A stretch of 64,000 bases of DNA from CAYVUV01 sp964455095. Its GTDB lineage: Bacteria > Desulfobacterota > Binatia > HRBIN30 > CADEER01. Where the stretch lies: the NCBI GenBank assembly GCA_964455095.1, contig CAYVUV010000052.1, positions 5,383 to 69,382 on the forward strand. The letters are read 5' to 3'. The notes under the pieces were generated by a model, which was not told where the DNA came from, made no database searches, and saw nothing but the letters and a program-made list of their open reading frames with translations. Positions 40,563 to 49,013 of the stretch are shown here, one piece after another. Numbering within the stretch: position 1 is the stretch's first letter; every line of letters starts with the position of its first letter. Position numbers and translations under genes: made by a program.

Positions 40563-40963
40563 GCGACGTGGCGACGGTGATCTTCGCCTGCGTGCACAAC
40601 GCGGGGCGATCGCAGATGGCGGCGGCGTTCTTCAACGCGCACGCCAACCCGCAGCGGGCGCGGGCGCTCTCAGCCGGCACGCAGCCCGCGGCCCACGTGC
40701 ACCCCGAGGTGGTCGACGTCATGCGCGAGGTCGGGATCGACCTCGCGCATGCCACGCCGACGCGTCTCACCGACGCGCTGGCGGCCGGCGCGGTGTTGCT
40801 GGTCACCATGGGGTGCGGCGAGGCCTGCCCGCTGGTGCCCGGACTGCAGCGGCAGGACTGGAACCTCACCGACCCGAAGGGGCAGCCGCGCGAGAAGGTG
40901 CGCGAGATCCGCGACGAGATTCGCGCCCGCGTGCGTCAACTCATCGCGGACTCGGGCTGGTAG
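40559..40963 (+). CDS. arsC: Arsenate reductase, low-molecular-weight phosphatase fold
   Basis: 134 residues. The PTP-like loop CVHNAGRSQ gives the nucleophile Cys11 and Arg17 (CX5R), and the second pair is C86/C90 in MGCGEACP, the pattern of the thioredoxin-linked ArsC class. It reduces arsenate to arsenite, which Acr3 then exports. The Asp in the DWNLTDPKGQ segment is the usual acid. The start overlaps the acr3 stop. Confidence 0.95.
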   Translation: MSDVATVIFACVHNAGRSQMAAAFFNAHANPQRARALSAGTQPAAHVHPEVVDVMREVGIDLAHATPTRLTDALAAGAVLLVTMGCGEACPLVPGLQRQDWNLTDPKGQPREKVREIRDEIRARVRQLIADSGW

Positions 40964-40973
40964 CCGCGCCGCC

Positions 40974-41279
40974 TCAGGCGCGCGCCGCGAGCAACGCGGC
41001 GACGGCGCCCCACTCGACGATCGGCGTCAGCCGCCGGCGTTTGATCAGCCCGAGCATGAGCGCGGTGGCGAAGCCCTCGAAGGTCTTGGCGTGGTCCTCG
41101 ATGTCGAGCACAAGCACGATTTTCGCCTCCTCGTTCGAGAACCACGGCCCGGCCGCCAGCGACACCCCGGGTGGATAGACGAACTCGCCGCTCGCCATGG
41201 CGCTGAACCGGGTCAACACCTGCTGGGCCTCCTCGGCCGAGCCCCACTGCAGCCAGATCTCGTCGAGATAGAGTGACAT
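40974..41279 (-). CDS. Small conserved protein, ferredoxin-like fold likely
   Basis: 101 residues: MSLYLDEIWLQWGSAEEAQQ, then FVYPPGVSLAAGPWFSNEEA, KIVLVLDIEDHAKTFEGFA and a C-terminal helix. This looks like a dimeric ferredoxin-like (DUF3303 or ABM-type) protein, but no named family is certain. A good GGAGGAGCCGC ribosome site precedes the ATG at 41279, so translation is credible. Convergent with arsC (10 bp between stops). Confidence 0.6.
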   Translation of the reverse strand: MSLYLDEIWLQWGSAEEAQQVLTRFSAMASGEFVYPPGVSLAAGPWFSNEEAKIVLVLDIEDHAKTFEGFATALMLGLIKRRRLTPIVEWGAVAALLAARA

Positions 41280-41379
41280 GCGGCTCCTCCAGGGCGTCGC
41301 TTACCGCGCAACGGCGTTGCCCGGCAAGCGATAGCGGTTCCACTCTTTGGTGTTGACCCCAAGAGATGATAGGTCATCG

Positions 41380-41394
41380 GTTCCGTAACGGAAC
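41380..41394. promoter_or_regulatory. Perfect 15-nt palindrome upstream of the repeat-protein gene
   Basis: GTTCCGTAACGGAAC has seven-base arms around a single A, 30 bp before the ATG at 41424. It is preceded by TTGACCCCAAGAGATGATAGG, in part usable as a promoter. A regulator site is possible, but no regulator gene is adjacent. Confidence 0.35.
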
Positions 41395-41423
41395 GCCGCT
41401 GGGAGGCGTCGGGAGGTGCCGTG

Positions 41424-44400
41424 ATGAAAACCCTGGGTCGTGTACTGATGGGCATGGCGGCGCTGACCGCTTCCGTCTCCTCCGCGCAGTTGCCGCCACT
41501 CGGAAACGAGTTTCAGGTCAACACCTTTACCCTCGGCTTTCAGGAAGACGCCGACGTCGCCTGCACGAGCGACGGCAGCTCGGTCTCCGCTTTCGAGGGC
41601 CGCCCGTCGGTCAACGACCACAACGCCGCCGCCACGATCTACGCGCAGCGCTTCGACCCGGACGGCATGAGATTGGGGGCACCCATCGAGGTGCCGATTG
41701 GCGGCAGCTGCGGCCCGACGCGATTCAACACGAGCATCTGCCGGGACACGAATGGCAACACCGTGGAAGTGTACTCGACCTTCCCCGACGGCGACCTTCG
41801 CGGCCAACGCTTCGACGCAACTGGCGGCGCACTGGGCAGCGAGCTCCAGATCGCTCCCGGCAACGGGCCGATCTACGGCTCGCTCTTCAACGGGCACGAC
41901 GTCGGCTGCGAGGACAACGGCGATTTCGTTGTCGTGTGGCAGGACCTCGACTTCGCGAATCATTCCGTCCAGCTCAGCGGCCGACGCTATGCGAGCGCCG
42001 GCATACCACTCGGCAGCAAGCTCCAGATCAGTAGTTACACCGTCTACCCCCTCCTGCCGTCCGTCGCGGCGGACGACGACGGCGACTTCGTCGTCGCATG
42101 GACGGCGGGCCAGTACTACGTAGGCGACAATGACGGAGACCAGCTCGGCATCTTCGCCCGCCGTTTCAACAGCGCCGGGATGGCCCTGGGCGCGCACTTC
42201 CAGGTCAACACCCACACAACTGGCGACCAGTTCTTGTCCAGGGTAGCGACTGACGGCGACGGCGATTTCGTCATCGTGTGGAGGTCGTCAGCCTACGGCA
42301 GTGCGGGGCAGGACGGCAGCTTCTCCGGCGTCTTCGGCCGGCGTTTCGCCAGCAACGGCACTGCGCAGGGCAGCGAGTTCCAGGTCAATACCTACACCGT
42401 CGACGATCAGGATCTGCCGTCGGTCGCCTCGGACCAGATGGGCAACTTCGTCGTCGTCTGGACGTCCTTCTCCAGCACCCAGGACGGCAGCAATTCGGGC
42501 ATCTTCGGCCAGCGCTTCGCCAGCGGTGGCGCGCCGCTCGGCAGCGAGTTTCTCGTCAACGCGTACACCGCGGGCAGACAGAGCGCCGGGATCGTCGCGG
42601 CAGACGACGCCGGCAACTTCCTCGTCAACTGGATCGACGCGGGCGGTCGCGACGGGTCGTCGTATGGCTCCTTCGCGCAGCGCTTCGCCAGTGGTGGCGG
42701 GAAGTTGGGCGGAGAGTTCCAGGTCAACACCTACACGATCGGCCCGCAGGGACTCTATGGGCCTTCCGTATCCGTCGGCAGCGCGGTGTCGTGCGAAGAC
42801 GGCGGGCGCTGCGGCATCGCGTGGGCTGGGGCCCCGGAGCAGCCGACCGCGACGGTCTCCGAGGTGTATCTGCGCCACTACGACACCAGCGGCAACCCGG
42901 AGACGGGCGAGATCGTGCCGCCGCTGGCCCAGTGCGTGGTATCGCGCCTCGCCCCCTCGGTCTGCCGCGACGCGACAGGCGACTTCGTCGTCGTGTGGGA
43001 GCACGTCAGCGGTGACTCCTATTTTTCCGACGCGGACCTCAGGATCGCCGGCCAGCGCTATACCAGCGCCGGCGCCACCAAAGGCACCGAGTTCCTGGTC
43101 AACACCTACACCGGCGGTTACCCCGAGCGGCCGGATGTCGCTTGTCTGAGCGGGGGAGAGTTCCTGGTCGTGTGGGAACAGGCCTACCTCGACGGCGACC
43201 GAGACGGCGTGCTCGCCCGCCGCTACACCAGCAGCGGCAGCGCCGGGCCCGAGTTCCAGGTCAACTCGTACACCGGTAATCATCAATACGATGCACAGGT
43301 TGCGGTAGCGGGCACCGATCTCGTGGTGGTGTGGACCAGCGAGGGCCAACAGGACGACGCCGATGGCGGCATCTTCGGCCAGCGCCTGAGCAGCGCCGGC
43401 ACTCCGCTCGGCAGCGAGTTCCAGGTCTCCGTCCACACGGTTGACAGTCAGATCATCCCGGCTGTCGCCGGGTTCGGCTCTGGCTTCGTCGTGGCCTGGA
43501 TGGACGAGTACCTGGACGGCGGACAATACGGCATCTTCGCACGTGTGTATGACACCACCGGCACGGCGCTCGGCGACGACTTTCAAATCAACACCCATAC
43601 CGAAGACGACCAGGTCCTTCCGGCAGTCGCGGCCGATGCCACTGGCAACTTCATGGTCGTGTGGCAAGACACCAGCGGCGCAGACGGCGACAACGACGGC
43701 GTGTTCGGCCGCTACTTCGACAGCACCGGCGCTCCGTTGAGCGGCGAGCTCTTCGTCAACACCTCCACGTTCGGCGAGCAGCGCGAACCGACGGTCTGCG
43801 CCGCCAGCGACGGCACGCGCTTCGTCACCGCCTGGAACAACGAATCGCGTTTTGGGTCCATCCCCACCGCCACAGCACCAGGGCAGGCGGCCACAGCCCA
43901 TTCCGGATTTCGGTCCCGCGCGCGCCAGTCGTTCACCGGCCAGCCCTTCGCGGCCAGCGCGGGTGCCGCGCGTTCCCTTGCCGCGCAAGCTGCCGGGCCG
44001 TTCGACGGCCAGGATGGCAGCTTCTCGGGCATCTTCGGTCAGATCTTCGGCGGCACCCTGCCCCCTCCGGGATCCCCGCCCGAGATCACCGGCGGAGCCA
44101 CCCCCGGCTCGGAGGAAGTCACCGGGCAGAACGGCCCCAACCGCGGGCCGAACTGTCTGCGCGTCTACGAGCTCGGCGCCAACAGCCTGCCCGACAACGG
44201 CGGGCCCGACGACGAGCTCCTCGGCCAGGGCGGCACCGACGCCAACGGCAACTTCTCGATCATGCTGCTGCGCCCGCTGGTCGCCGGCGACCGCATCTAC
44301 ATCATCGACGTCTGCCCGCCGTTCGATGTCGACACGCCGCAGGTCGGCCCGATCGCGCTGATCTTCGACCCGGCCGTTGCGCCGGCGATGTCCTGGACGA

Positions 44401-44471
44401 TGCTGGCCGCGGCGCTGCTGCTGCTCAGTGGTATCGCACTGCTCCGCCTGCACTCGAACAGAAAGGGCTGA
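41424..44471 (+). CDS. Secreted or surface protein with 14 propeller-like repeats and a C-terminal sorting-like tail
   Basis: 1015 residues from the ATG at 41424, with GGGAGG ahead. A signal peptide ends near SVSSAQ. Then come 14 units of about 55-60 residues with the pattern EFQVNTYT, a polar stretch, P-VA-D-GDFVVVW, then IFGQRF-S-G-PLG. The regular count of 14 fits two seven-bladed propellers, though no fold is proven. The last unit has a 50-residue Ala/Ser/Arg-rich insert near residues 810-870. A further domain with TGQNGPNRGPNCLRVYELG follows, and the end is SWTMLAAALLLLSGIALLRL plus basic residues, like an IPTL-CTERM anchor without the canonical IPTL. It is coupled to the SRPBCC gene 4 bp downstream. 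Confidence 0.8.
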   Translation: MKTLGRVLMGMAALTASVSSAQLPPLGNEFQVNTFTLGFQEDADVACTSDGSSVSAFEGRPSVNDHNAAATIYAQRFDPDGMRLGAPIEVPIGGSCGPTRFNTSICRDTNGNTVEVYSTFPDGDLRGQRFDATGGALGSELQIAPGNGPIYGSLFNGHDVGCEDNGDFVVVWQDLDFANHSVQLSGRRYASAGIPLGSKLQISSYTVYPLLPSVAADDDGDFVVAWTAGQYYVGDNDGDQLGIFARRFNSAGMALGAHFQVNTHTTGDQFLSRVATDGDGDFVIVWRSSAYGSAGQDGSFSGVFGRRFASNGTAQGSEFQVNTYTVDDQDLPSVASDQMGNFVVVWTSFSSTQDGSNSGIFGQRFASGGAPLGSEFLVNAYTAGRQSAGIVAADDAGNFLVNWIDAGGRDGSSYGSFAQRFASGGGKLGGEFQVNTYTIGPQGLYGPSVSVGSAVSCEDGGRCGIAWAGAPEQPTATVSEVYLRHYDTSGNPETGEIVPPLAQCVVSRLAPSVCRDATGDFVVVWEHVSGDSYFSDADLRIAGQRYTSAGATKGTEFLVNTYTGGYPERPDVACLSGGEFLVVWEQAYLDGDRDGVLARRYTSSGSAGPEFQVNSYTGNHQYDAQVAVAGTDLVVVWTSEGQQDDADGGIFGQRLSSAGTPLGSEFQVSVHTVDSQIIPAVAGFGSGFVVAWMDEYLDGGQYGIFARVYDTTGTALGDDFQINTHTEDDQVLPAVAADATGNFMVVWQDTSGADGDNDGVFGRYFDSTGAPLSGELFVNTSTFGEQREPTVCAASDGTRFVTAWNNESRFGSIPTATAPGQAATAHSGFRSRARQSFTGQPFAASAGAARSLAAQAAGPFDGQDGSFSGIFGQIFGGTLPPPGSPPEITGGATPGSEEVTGQNGPNRGPNCLRVYELGANSLPDNGGPDDELLGQGGTDANGNFSIMLLRPLVAGDRIYIIDVCPPFDVDTPQVGPIALIFDPAVAPAMSWTMLAAALLLLSGIALLRLHSNRKG

Positions 44472-44475
44472 GCGG

Positions 44476-44898
44476 ATGCAGCGGGTGGAGGTGCAGCGCG
44501 TATTCAATGCGCCGATTGATACCGTCTGGGCCCGGTACACCGACCACGTCGGGTGGACCCGGTGGGCCGGGCTCGGCACCGTGCGTCTCGACCGCCAGGG
44601 CACGCCGGCGCCGAACGGCGTCGGCGCCGTGCGCGCGATCTCCAGCGCCGGCGTGACCGTCTACGAGGAAGTGCTCACCTTCGAGCCGCCCAAGCGCATG
44701 ACCTATCGCGTCGTCAAAGGCGGCATCCCGATCAAGGACCACCTCGGCGAAGTGCTCTTCGAAGCGCGCGGCGACGGCACCCTGATCACCTGGCGCTGTC
44801 AGTTCGAGTCGAAGATCCCGGGCCTCGGCGTGTTGTTCCGCATCCTCATCACCCGCCTGTTCAGCAAAGCCCTGACCGGCCTGTCGCGCCAGCTGTAG
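44476..44898 (+). CDS. SRPBCC (START-like) family protein
   Basis: 140 residues with the polyketide-cyclase-like/SRPBCC opening VQRVFNAPIDTVWARYTDH, then NGVGAVRAISSAGVTVYEEV cut at the strand, FEPPKRMTYRVVKGG and HLGEVLFEARGDGTLITWRC. The fold binds hydrophobic ligands; no specific role is implied. It starts 4 bp after the stop of the repeat-protein gene, so they probably share a transcript. Confidence 0.88.
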   Translation: MQRVEVQRVFNAPIDTVWARYTDHVGWTRWAGLGTVRLDRQGTPAPNGVGAVRAISSAGVTVYEEVLTFEPPKRMTYRVVKGGIPIKDHLGEVLFEARGDGTLITWRCQFESKIPGLGVLFRILITRLFSKALTGLSRQL

Positions 44899-44914
44899 CG
44901 CGTACCCCGATCAG

Positions 44915-45009
44915 AGTCGGGGTCGGTATCGGAATCGGTATCGGAATCGCGGGCGGAGTGCACCGCGGCAGAGATCGATACCGATGCCGATACCGACTCC
45001 GACCCCGAG
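44915..45009. repeat. Hairpin element of short tandem repeats between convergent genes
   Basis: The left arm (44915-44949) repeats GGTATCGGAATC-type hexamers. The right arm (44976-45009) carries CGATACCGATGCCGATACCG-type complementary hexamers, ending in CCGACCCCGA, the complement of TCGGGGTCGG at 44917-44926. A spacer of about 26 bp separates them. It sits between the SRPBCC stop and the OYE stop, so it may act as a bidirectional transcript-end structure. Confidence 0.65.
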
Positions 45010-45027
45010 AGGAGCCATTCGGCCTCT

Positions 45028-47019
45028 TCAACACCCCCGGCCCGCCACGTGTCCGTCGAAGATGGCGCGGTCGGCCGGGCGCACGGCCACCGCGTCGCCA
45101 ACGCGGACCAGGTGCGGAACCCGGCTCTGCAGCGCGAAGTAGAGCGCGTCGTCGGGCTCGCCGTGCGTACGGATGACCACGGTGTCGATGCCGGTGCAGG
45201 TCTCGAGCTGGCGCGAGAGGACGTCGGCGAGCACCACCTCGTGGTCGCCGATACTGACCAGCGCCGTGTTCGGCCGCCAGCGCATGCCGGCCCGCGCGGC
45301 ACGCGGCAGGGCGTAGCCGATGGTCTCGCGGTCGAGGTTCATCGGCAGCGCAAACGGCGTCGCCACCGTCACCTCCACGCCCAGGTGAGCCAGCAGCTCG
45401 CCCAGCCCGATGGCTTCGATGTGGCCGACGACATCGTACACGACCACACGGCGCCCGAGTGTCTGCGGGCGCCGCAGCGCCTGCTCGTGGTCGATCACGA
45501 ACGGTTGCTCCCAACCCGGCACCGGCATCGGCGGTCCTTTCGCCGACGCGGTCACACTCGCCTTGCCGCCGGTCGCCACCACCACTGCATCGGGTGACAA
45601 CGCCAGCACTGCCGCGACCGTCGCCTCGCTGCCCAGCCGGATATCGACGCCGCGCCGTGCGCACTCCGCCGCGCGCCAGTCGGCGAGATCGGCGATCTCC
45701 TCGCGTCCGGGTAGCAACTGGGCCAGGCGAATCTTGCCGCCCAGCACGTCGGCGCGCTCGAGCAGCGTGACGCGATGGCCGCGCGCCGCCGCCACCCACG
45801 CCGCCTCGAGGCCGGCCGGCCCGCCGCCGACCACCACCACGCGCTTGGCCACCGGCGCGGCCCCCAGCGTTCCCGCGCCGAGGGTGTCCTCGCGCCCGAC
45901 CGCCGGATTGGTCACGCACGTGATCGGCAAGCCCTGCACGAGGTTGCCGTAGCAACCCTGGTTGCAGCCGACGCAGCGGCGAATCGCGTCGGATCTCCCG
46001 GCCGCCGCCTTCGCCGCCCACTCCGGATCGGCGATCAGTGCGCGCACCACGGTGACCGCGTCGGCCTCGCCGCGCGCGACGATCCCCTCCGCCTCTTCAG
46101 GCGTCAGGATGCGGTGCACGGCGAACACCGGCACGCGCTGCACCGCCTGTTTGACCGCCTGCGCGGCGTACACGCCCAACTGGTGCGGCGCGTAGAGGGG
46201 CCGCACCATGCCGAGGCCGGACACGCCGATGCTGACGTCGAGAAAGTCGACCAGCCCCAGACGCTCGAAGCGCGCGCCGATCTCGGCGGCGTCGGCCGCC
46301 GTCAGGCCGCCCGGCGTCTCCTCGTCGCCGACCAGGCGCAGGCCGACCGCGACACCGGGACCGACCGCGGCGCGCACCGCCTCGAGCACCTCGACGGCGA
46401 AGCGCATGCGGTGGTCGAGATCGCCGCCGTATTCATCGGTGCGGCGGTTGCTGCGCGGCGAGAGAAACTCGTGCAGCAGATAGCCGTGCGCGGCGTGAAT
46501 CTCGATGCCGTCGAACCCGCCGGCGACGGCGTTGCGCGCCGAGCGGGCGAAGTGCTCGACCACCGCGCGGATCTCGTGCGGCTCGATCACCTTGGGTGGC
46601 TCGAGCGAGTTGGCGACGCTCGACGGCGCCCAGGCCGGCAGCTTCGACCACGGCCCCTGATTGACGCCGCCGTTGTGCGCCAGCTGTGCGAACGCCAGCG
46701 CGCCGCCGGCGTGGATCGGCGCGGTGGCGCGCGCAAAGTGCGGGATCGCGGTCTCGTCCCAGGCCACCGCATTGTTCGGCATCTGGTACGCCGTGGTCGG
46801 ATGCACCTGCACCTGCCCGGCGATGATCACGCCGACGCCGGCCTGGGCCCGTTCGCCGAGGTAGCGTCCGGCCCGCGCGCCGAGAAAACCCGGCTCGCCC
46901 CAGCGCGCGGCCGGCTCGGAGAACATGGTGAAATGCGCCCCGAACACGATGCGGTTGCGCGCCGTGAGCGGACCGATGCGCAGCGGCGAGAAAAGATGGG
47001 GAAACGGCGGTGCGCTCAT
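45028..47019 (-). CDS. OYE-type FMN/4Fe-4S/FAD reductase (2,4-dienoyl-CoA reductase-like)
   Basis: 663 residues from the ATG at 47019 (GCGGAGG upstream). An FMN-binding TIM barrel (about 10-340) has LFSPLRIGPLTARNRIVFGA, HNGGVNQGPWSKLP, DGIEIHAAHGYLLHEFLSPR and NRRTDEYGGDLDHRM. A 4Fe-4S ligand set CVGCNQGC and a later Cys (LPITCVTNP) follow, then an FAD/NAD(P) region with VVVVGGGPAGLEAAWVAAARG. The family includes 2,4-dienoyl-CoA reductase, trimethylamine dehydrogenase and steroid reductases. Substrate is not certain. Convergent with the SRPBCC gene, divergent from the glycosyltransferase gene. Confidence 0.9.
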   Translation of the reverse strand: MSAPPFPHLFSPLRIGPLTARNRIVFGAHFTMFSEPAARWGEPGFLGARAGRYLGERAQAGVGVIIAGQVQVHPTTAYQMPNNAVAWDETAIPHFARATAPIHAGGALAFAQLAHNGGVNQGPWSKLPAWAPSSVANSLEPPKVIEPHEIRAVVEHFARSARNAVAGGFDGIEIHAAHGYLLHEFLSPRSNRRTDEYGGDLDHRMRFAVEVLEAVRAAVGPGVAVGLRLVGDEETPGGLTAADAAEIGARFERLGLVDFLDVSIGVSGLGMVRPLYAPHQLGVYAAQAVKQAVQRVPVFAVHRILTPEEAEGIVARGEADAVTVVRALIADPEWAAKAAAGRSDAIRRCVGCNQGCYGNLVQGLPITCVTNPAVGREDTLGAGTLGAAPVAKRVVVVGGGPAGLEAAWVAAARGHRVTLLERADVLGGKIRLAQLLPGREEIADLADWRAAECARRGVDIRLGSEATVAAVLALSPDAVVVATGGKASVTASAKGPPMPVPGWEQPFVIDHEQALRRPQTLGRRVVVYDVVGHIEAIGLGELLAHLGVEVTVATPFALPMNLDRETIGYALPRAARAGMRWRPNTALVSIGDHEVVLADVLSRQLETCTGIDTVVIRTHGEPDDALYFALQSRVPHLVRVGDAVAVRPADRAIFDGHVAGRGC

Positions 47020-47111
47020 GGACGCGCCTCCGCTACAAGACGCGCGCGCAGATGTAAACGCCGCCGGGCTCTCGTGGCCGGGGCTGGTTGCAAACCCCGG
47101 ATAAACTCCTG

Positions 47112-48950
47112 ATGATGCGGCCGTCGTATCCGAGGCGCGGCGATTCGCCGCCTCCTGCCGCTTGCGAACCTGCCTACTGCATGGTGTCTCCGACCCCCGC
47201 GCTGCACGCCCCGGTTCCATCAGCCGGCAGTGCGGTGGATCCGCCGGCACCGGAGCGACCACCGGCACCGATCGCACGCGCCCTCGGGCACCCGCTGCTC
47301 GGCCCCGCGCTGCTCGTCCTCACCTGCTACCTGGTCTTCTTTGCCAACCTCGGCGGCCCGCCGCTGTTCGACCCCGATGAAGGGCGCCACGCCGAGACCG
47401 CGCGCGAGATCCTCGTCACCGGCAACTGGCTCACGTTGACGCTCAACTTCGTGCCCTACCACGACAAGCCGGTCCTGTCGTACTGGCTGGTCGCCTTGTC
47501 GATCCACGCCTTCGGCGCCAACGAGTGGGCGGTGCGCTTGCCCTCGGCCGTCGCCGCCTGTGTCGGCATCGCCGCCACGGCGTGGTGGGCGGCGCGCTTC
47601 TTCGACCCGCTCACCGGGGTGCTGGCCGGCCTGATTCTCGCCACCGCCGGCGGCTACGCCGGGCTGGGGCGTTTCACCATCACCGACATGGCCTTCTCCG
47701 GTTGGCTCATCACCGCGTTCCTGTACGGCAGCGCCTGGCTGCTGCACGGCCGCGCGCGCGGCTGGCCGCCCTGGCCCGCCTATGCACTGCTGAGCCTGGC
47801 GACGCTGACCAAAGGGCCGGTCGCCCTGGTGCTCGCCGCGCTGACGTTCGGCGGCTTCCTGTACTCCGTTCAACCGCGTCCGGCCCGGCACGAGCTGCGC
47901 TTGCGGCAGGGGTTGCTCATCATCGCCGCGCTGGCCGGCACCTGGTACGCCGCCATCGCCATCGTCGACCCGAGCTATTTGTGGAAGTTCCTCTGGACGC
48001 ACAACGTCACGCGCTTTGCCGCTGGCACGGGAGGGCATCGGGCGAACCCCTTCGCCTACCTGTACTTGTTGCCGTTGGTGTTCCTGCCGTGGAGTCTCTA
48101 TTTGCCCGCCGTCGTCCTCCACTATCGCCACGCCGCCCCCGCGCGCGTGCCGCGCGCCAGCGAGTTCTGCCTGCTGTGGATCGGTGTGGTGTTCGTGTTC
48201 TTCTCGCTCAGCCGCGGCAAGCTGGCGACGTATCTCCTGCCGCTGTTCCCGCCACTCGCCGTGCTGACGGCGAATGCGCTCGCGCCCGTCGTGCGCCGCA
48301 TGCCGCTGTCTCGCGCAGAGGAGCGCAGCCACGACATCGCGCTGCACGCGCTGGCAGCGGTCGTCGCCATCGGATCGCTCGTCGGCCTCGTCGTCGTGCT
48401 GCGCTATGCCGCGCACGGCAGCGCCACCGCGATCCTGCTGCTCGCCGGCACGCCCCTGCTGCTCTACGGCCTGCGCGCCTTGCGCCGCCAGCGCCGCGAC
48501 CTCGCCCTCGCCGCCGTCTTCGGCACCGCGCTGCTCTATCTGGCGGGGTCGTACGTCGTCGCCCCGCCGGTGCTCGAGGACCTCTTCAGCCTCGAACCGG
48601 CGGCGCGCTTGGTGCGCGCCCTGCCGGCCACCGCCCAGATCGTCACGCATCACGCCCGCTCGAACTCGCTGCGCTTCTATACCGGACGCGACATCGTCAC
48701 CGCCGCGACCCTCGAGCAAGCCGCGCTCGCGCTGGCCGCACCGGCGCCGACCGTGTTGCTCACCAAAGCCCGCCTGGTCGAGAACCTGCGCTGCCACCTG
48801 CGCGCGCCCGCCTACATCTGGTGGCACGGGCAACGCACCAAGGTGTTGATCGCCAACCAGGCGCCACCGGCGGGTCTGGACGCCACAGCGACTCCGCTGC
48901 TGCCGCTCCCGGCCGAGCGCTGCGGTCCCGACGCGACCGGGCTGCGCTAG
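47112..48950 (+). CDS. ArnT/PMT-type membrane glycosyltransferase
   Basis: About 612 residues. The cytoplasmic N terminus is proline-rich; about 11 or 12 TM segments follow. The first loop has FDPDEGRHAETAREI, the acidic catalytic motif of the ArnT/GT83 family, then PYHDKPVLSYWLV and RFTITDMAFSGW, HNVTRFAAGTGGHRANPFAY cut here. The family transfers a sugar from a polyprenyl phosphate to lipid A or a similar acceptor. The start is unsure (47112, 47115 or 47181, the last with the best N terminus). About 92 bp separate it from the OYE gene. Confidence 0.85.
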   Translation: MMRPSYPRRGDSPPPAACEPAYCMVSPTPALHAPVPSAGSAVDPPAPERPPAPIARALGHPLLGPALLVLTCYLVFFANLGGPPLFDPDEGRHAETAREILVTGNWLTLTLNFVPYHDKPVLSYWLVALSIHAFGANEWAVRLPSAVAACVGIAATAWWAARFFDPLTGVLAGLILATAGGYAGLGRFTITDMAFSGWLITAFLYGSAWLLHGRARGWPPWPAYALLSLATLTKGPVALVLAALTFGGFLYSVQPRPARHELRLRQGLLIIAALAGTWYAAIAIVDPSYLWKFLWTHNVTRFAAGTGGHRANPFAYLYLLPLVFLPWSLYLPAVVLHYRHAAPARVPRASEFCLLWIGVVFVFFSLSRGKLATYLLPLFPPLAVLTANALAPVVRRMPLSRAEERSHDIALHALAAVVAIGSLVGLVVVLRYAAHGSATAILLLAGTPLLLYGLRALRRQRRDLALAAVFGTALLYLAGSYVVAPPVLEDLFSLEPAARLVRALPATAQIVTHHARSNSLRFYTGRDIVTAATLEQAALALAAPAPTVLLTKARLVENLRCHLRAPAYIWWHGQRTKVLIANQAPPAGLDATATPLLPLPAERCGPDATGLR

Positions 48951-49013
48951 CCGCGCCCTCTCCGTCGCCTTCTTTCCTTGCAACACGCGCGCGGCCGGTG
49001 CGATAGAGACGAC

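Noticed and set aside
42288..44603. A 771-residue frame opposite the repeat protein
   Set aside because: The repeated DNA makes a repeated antisense frame, with no signal peptide or family motif.
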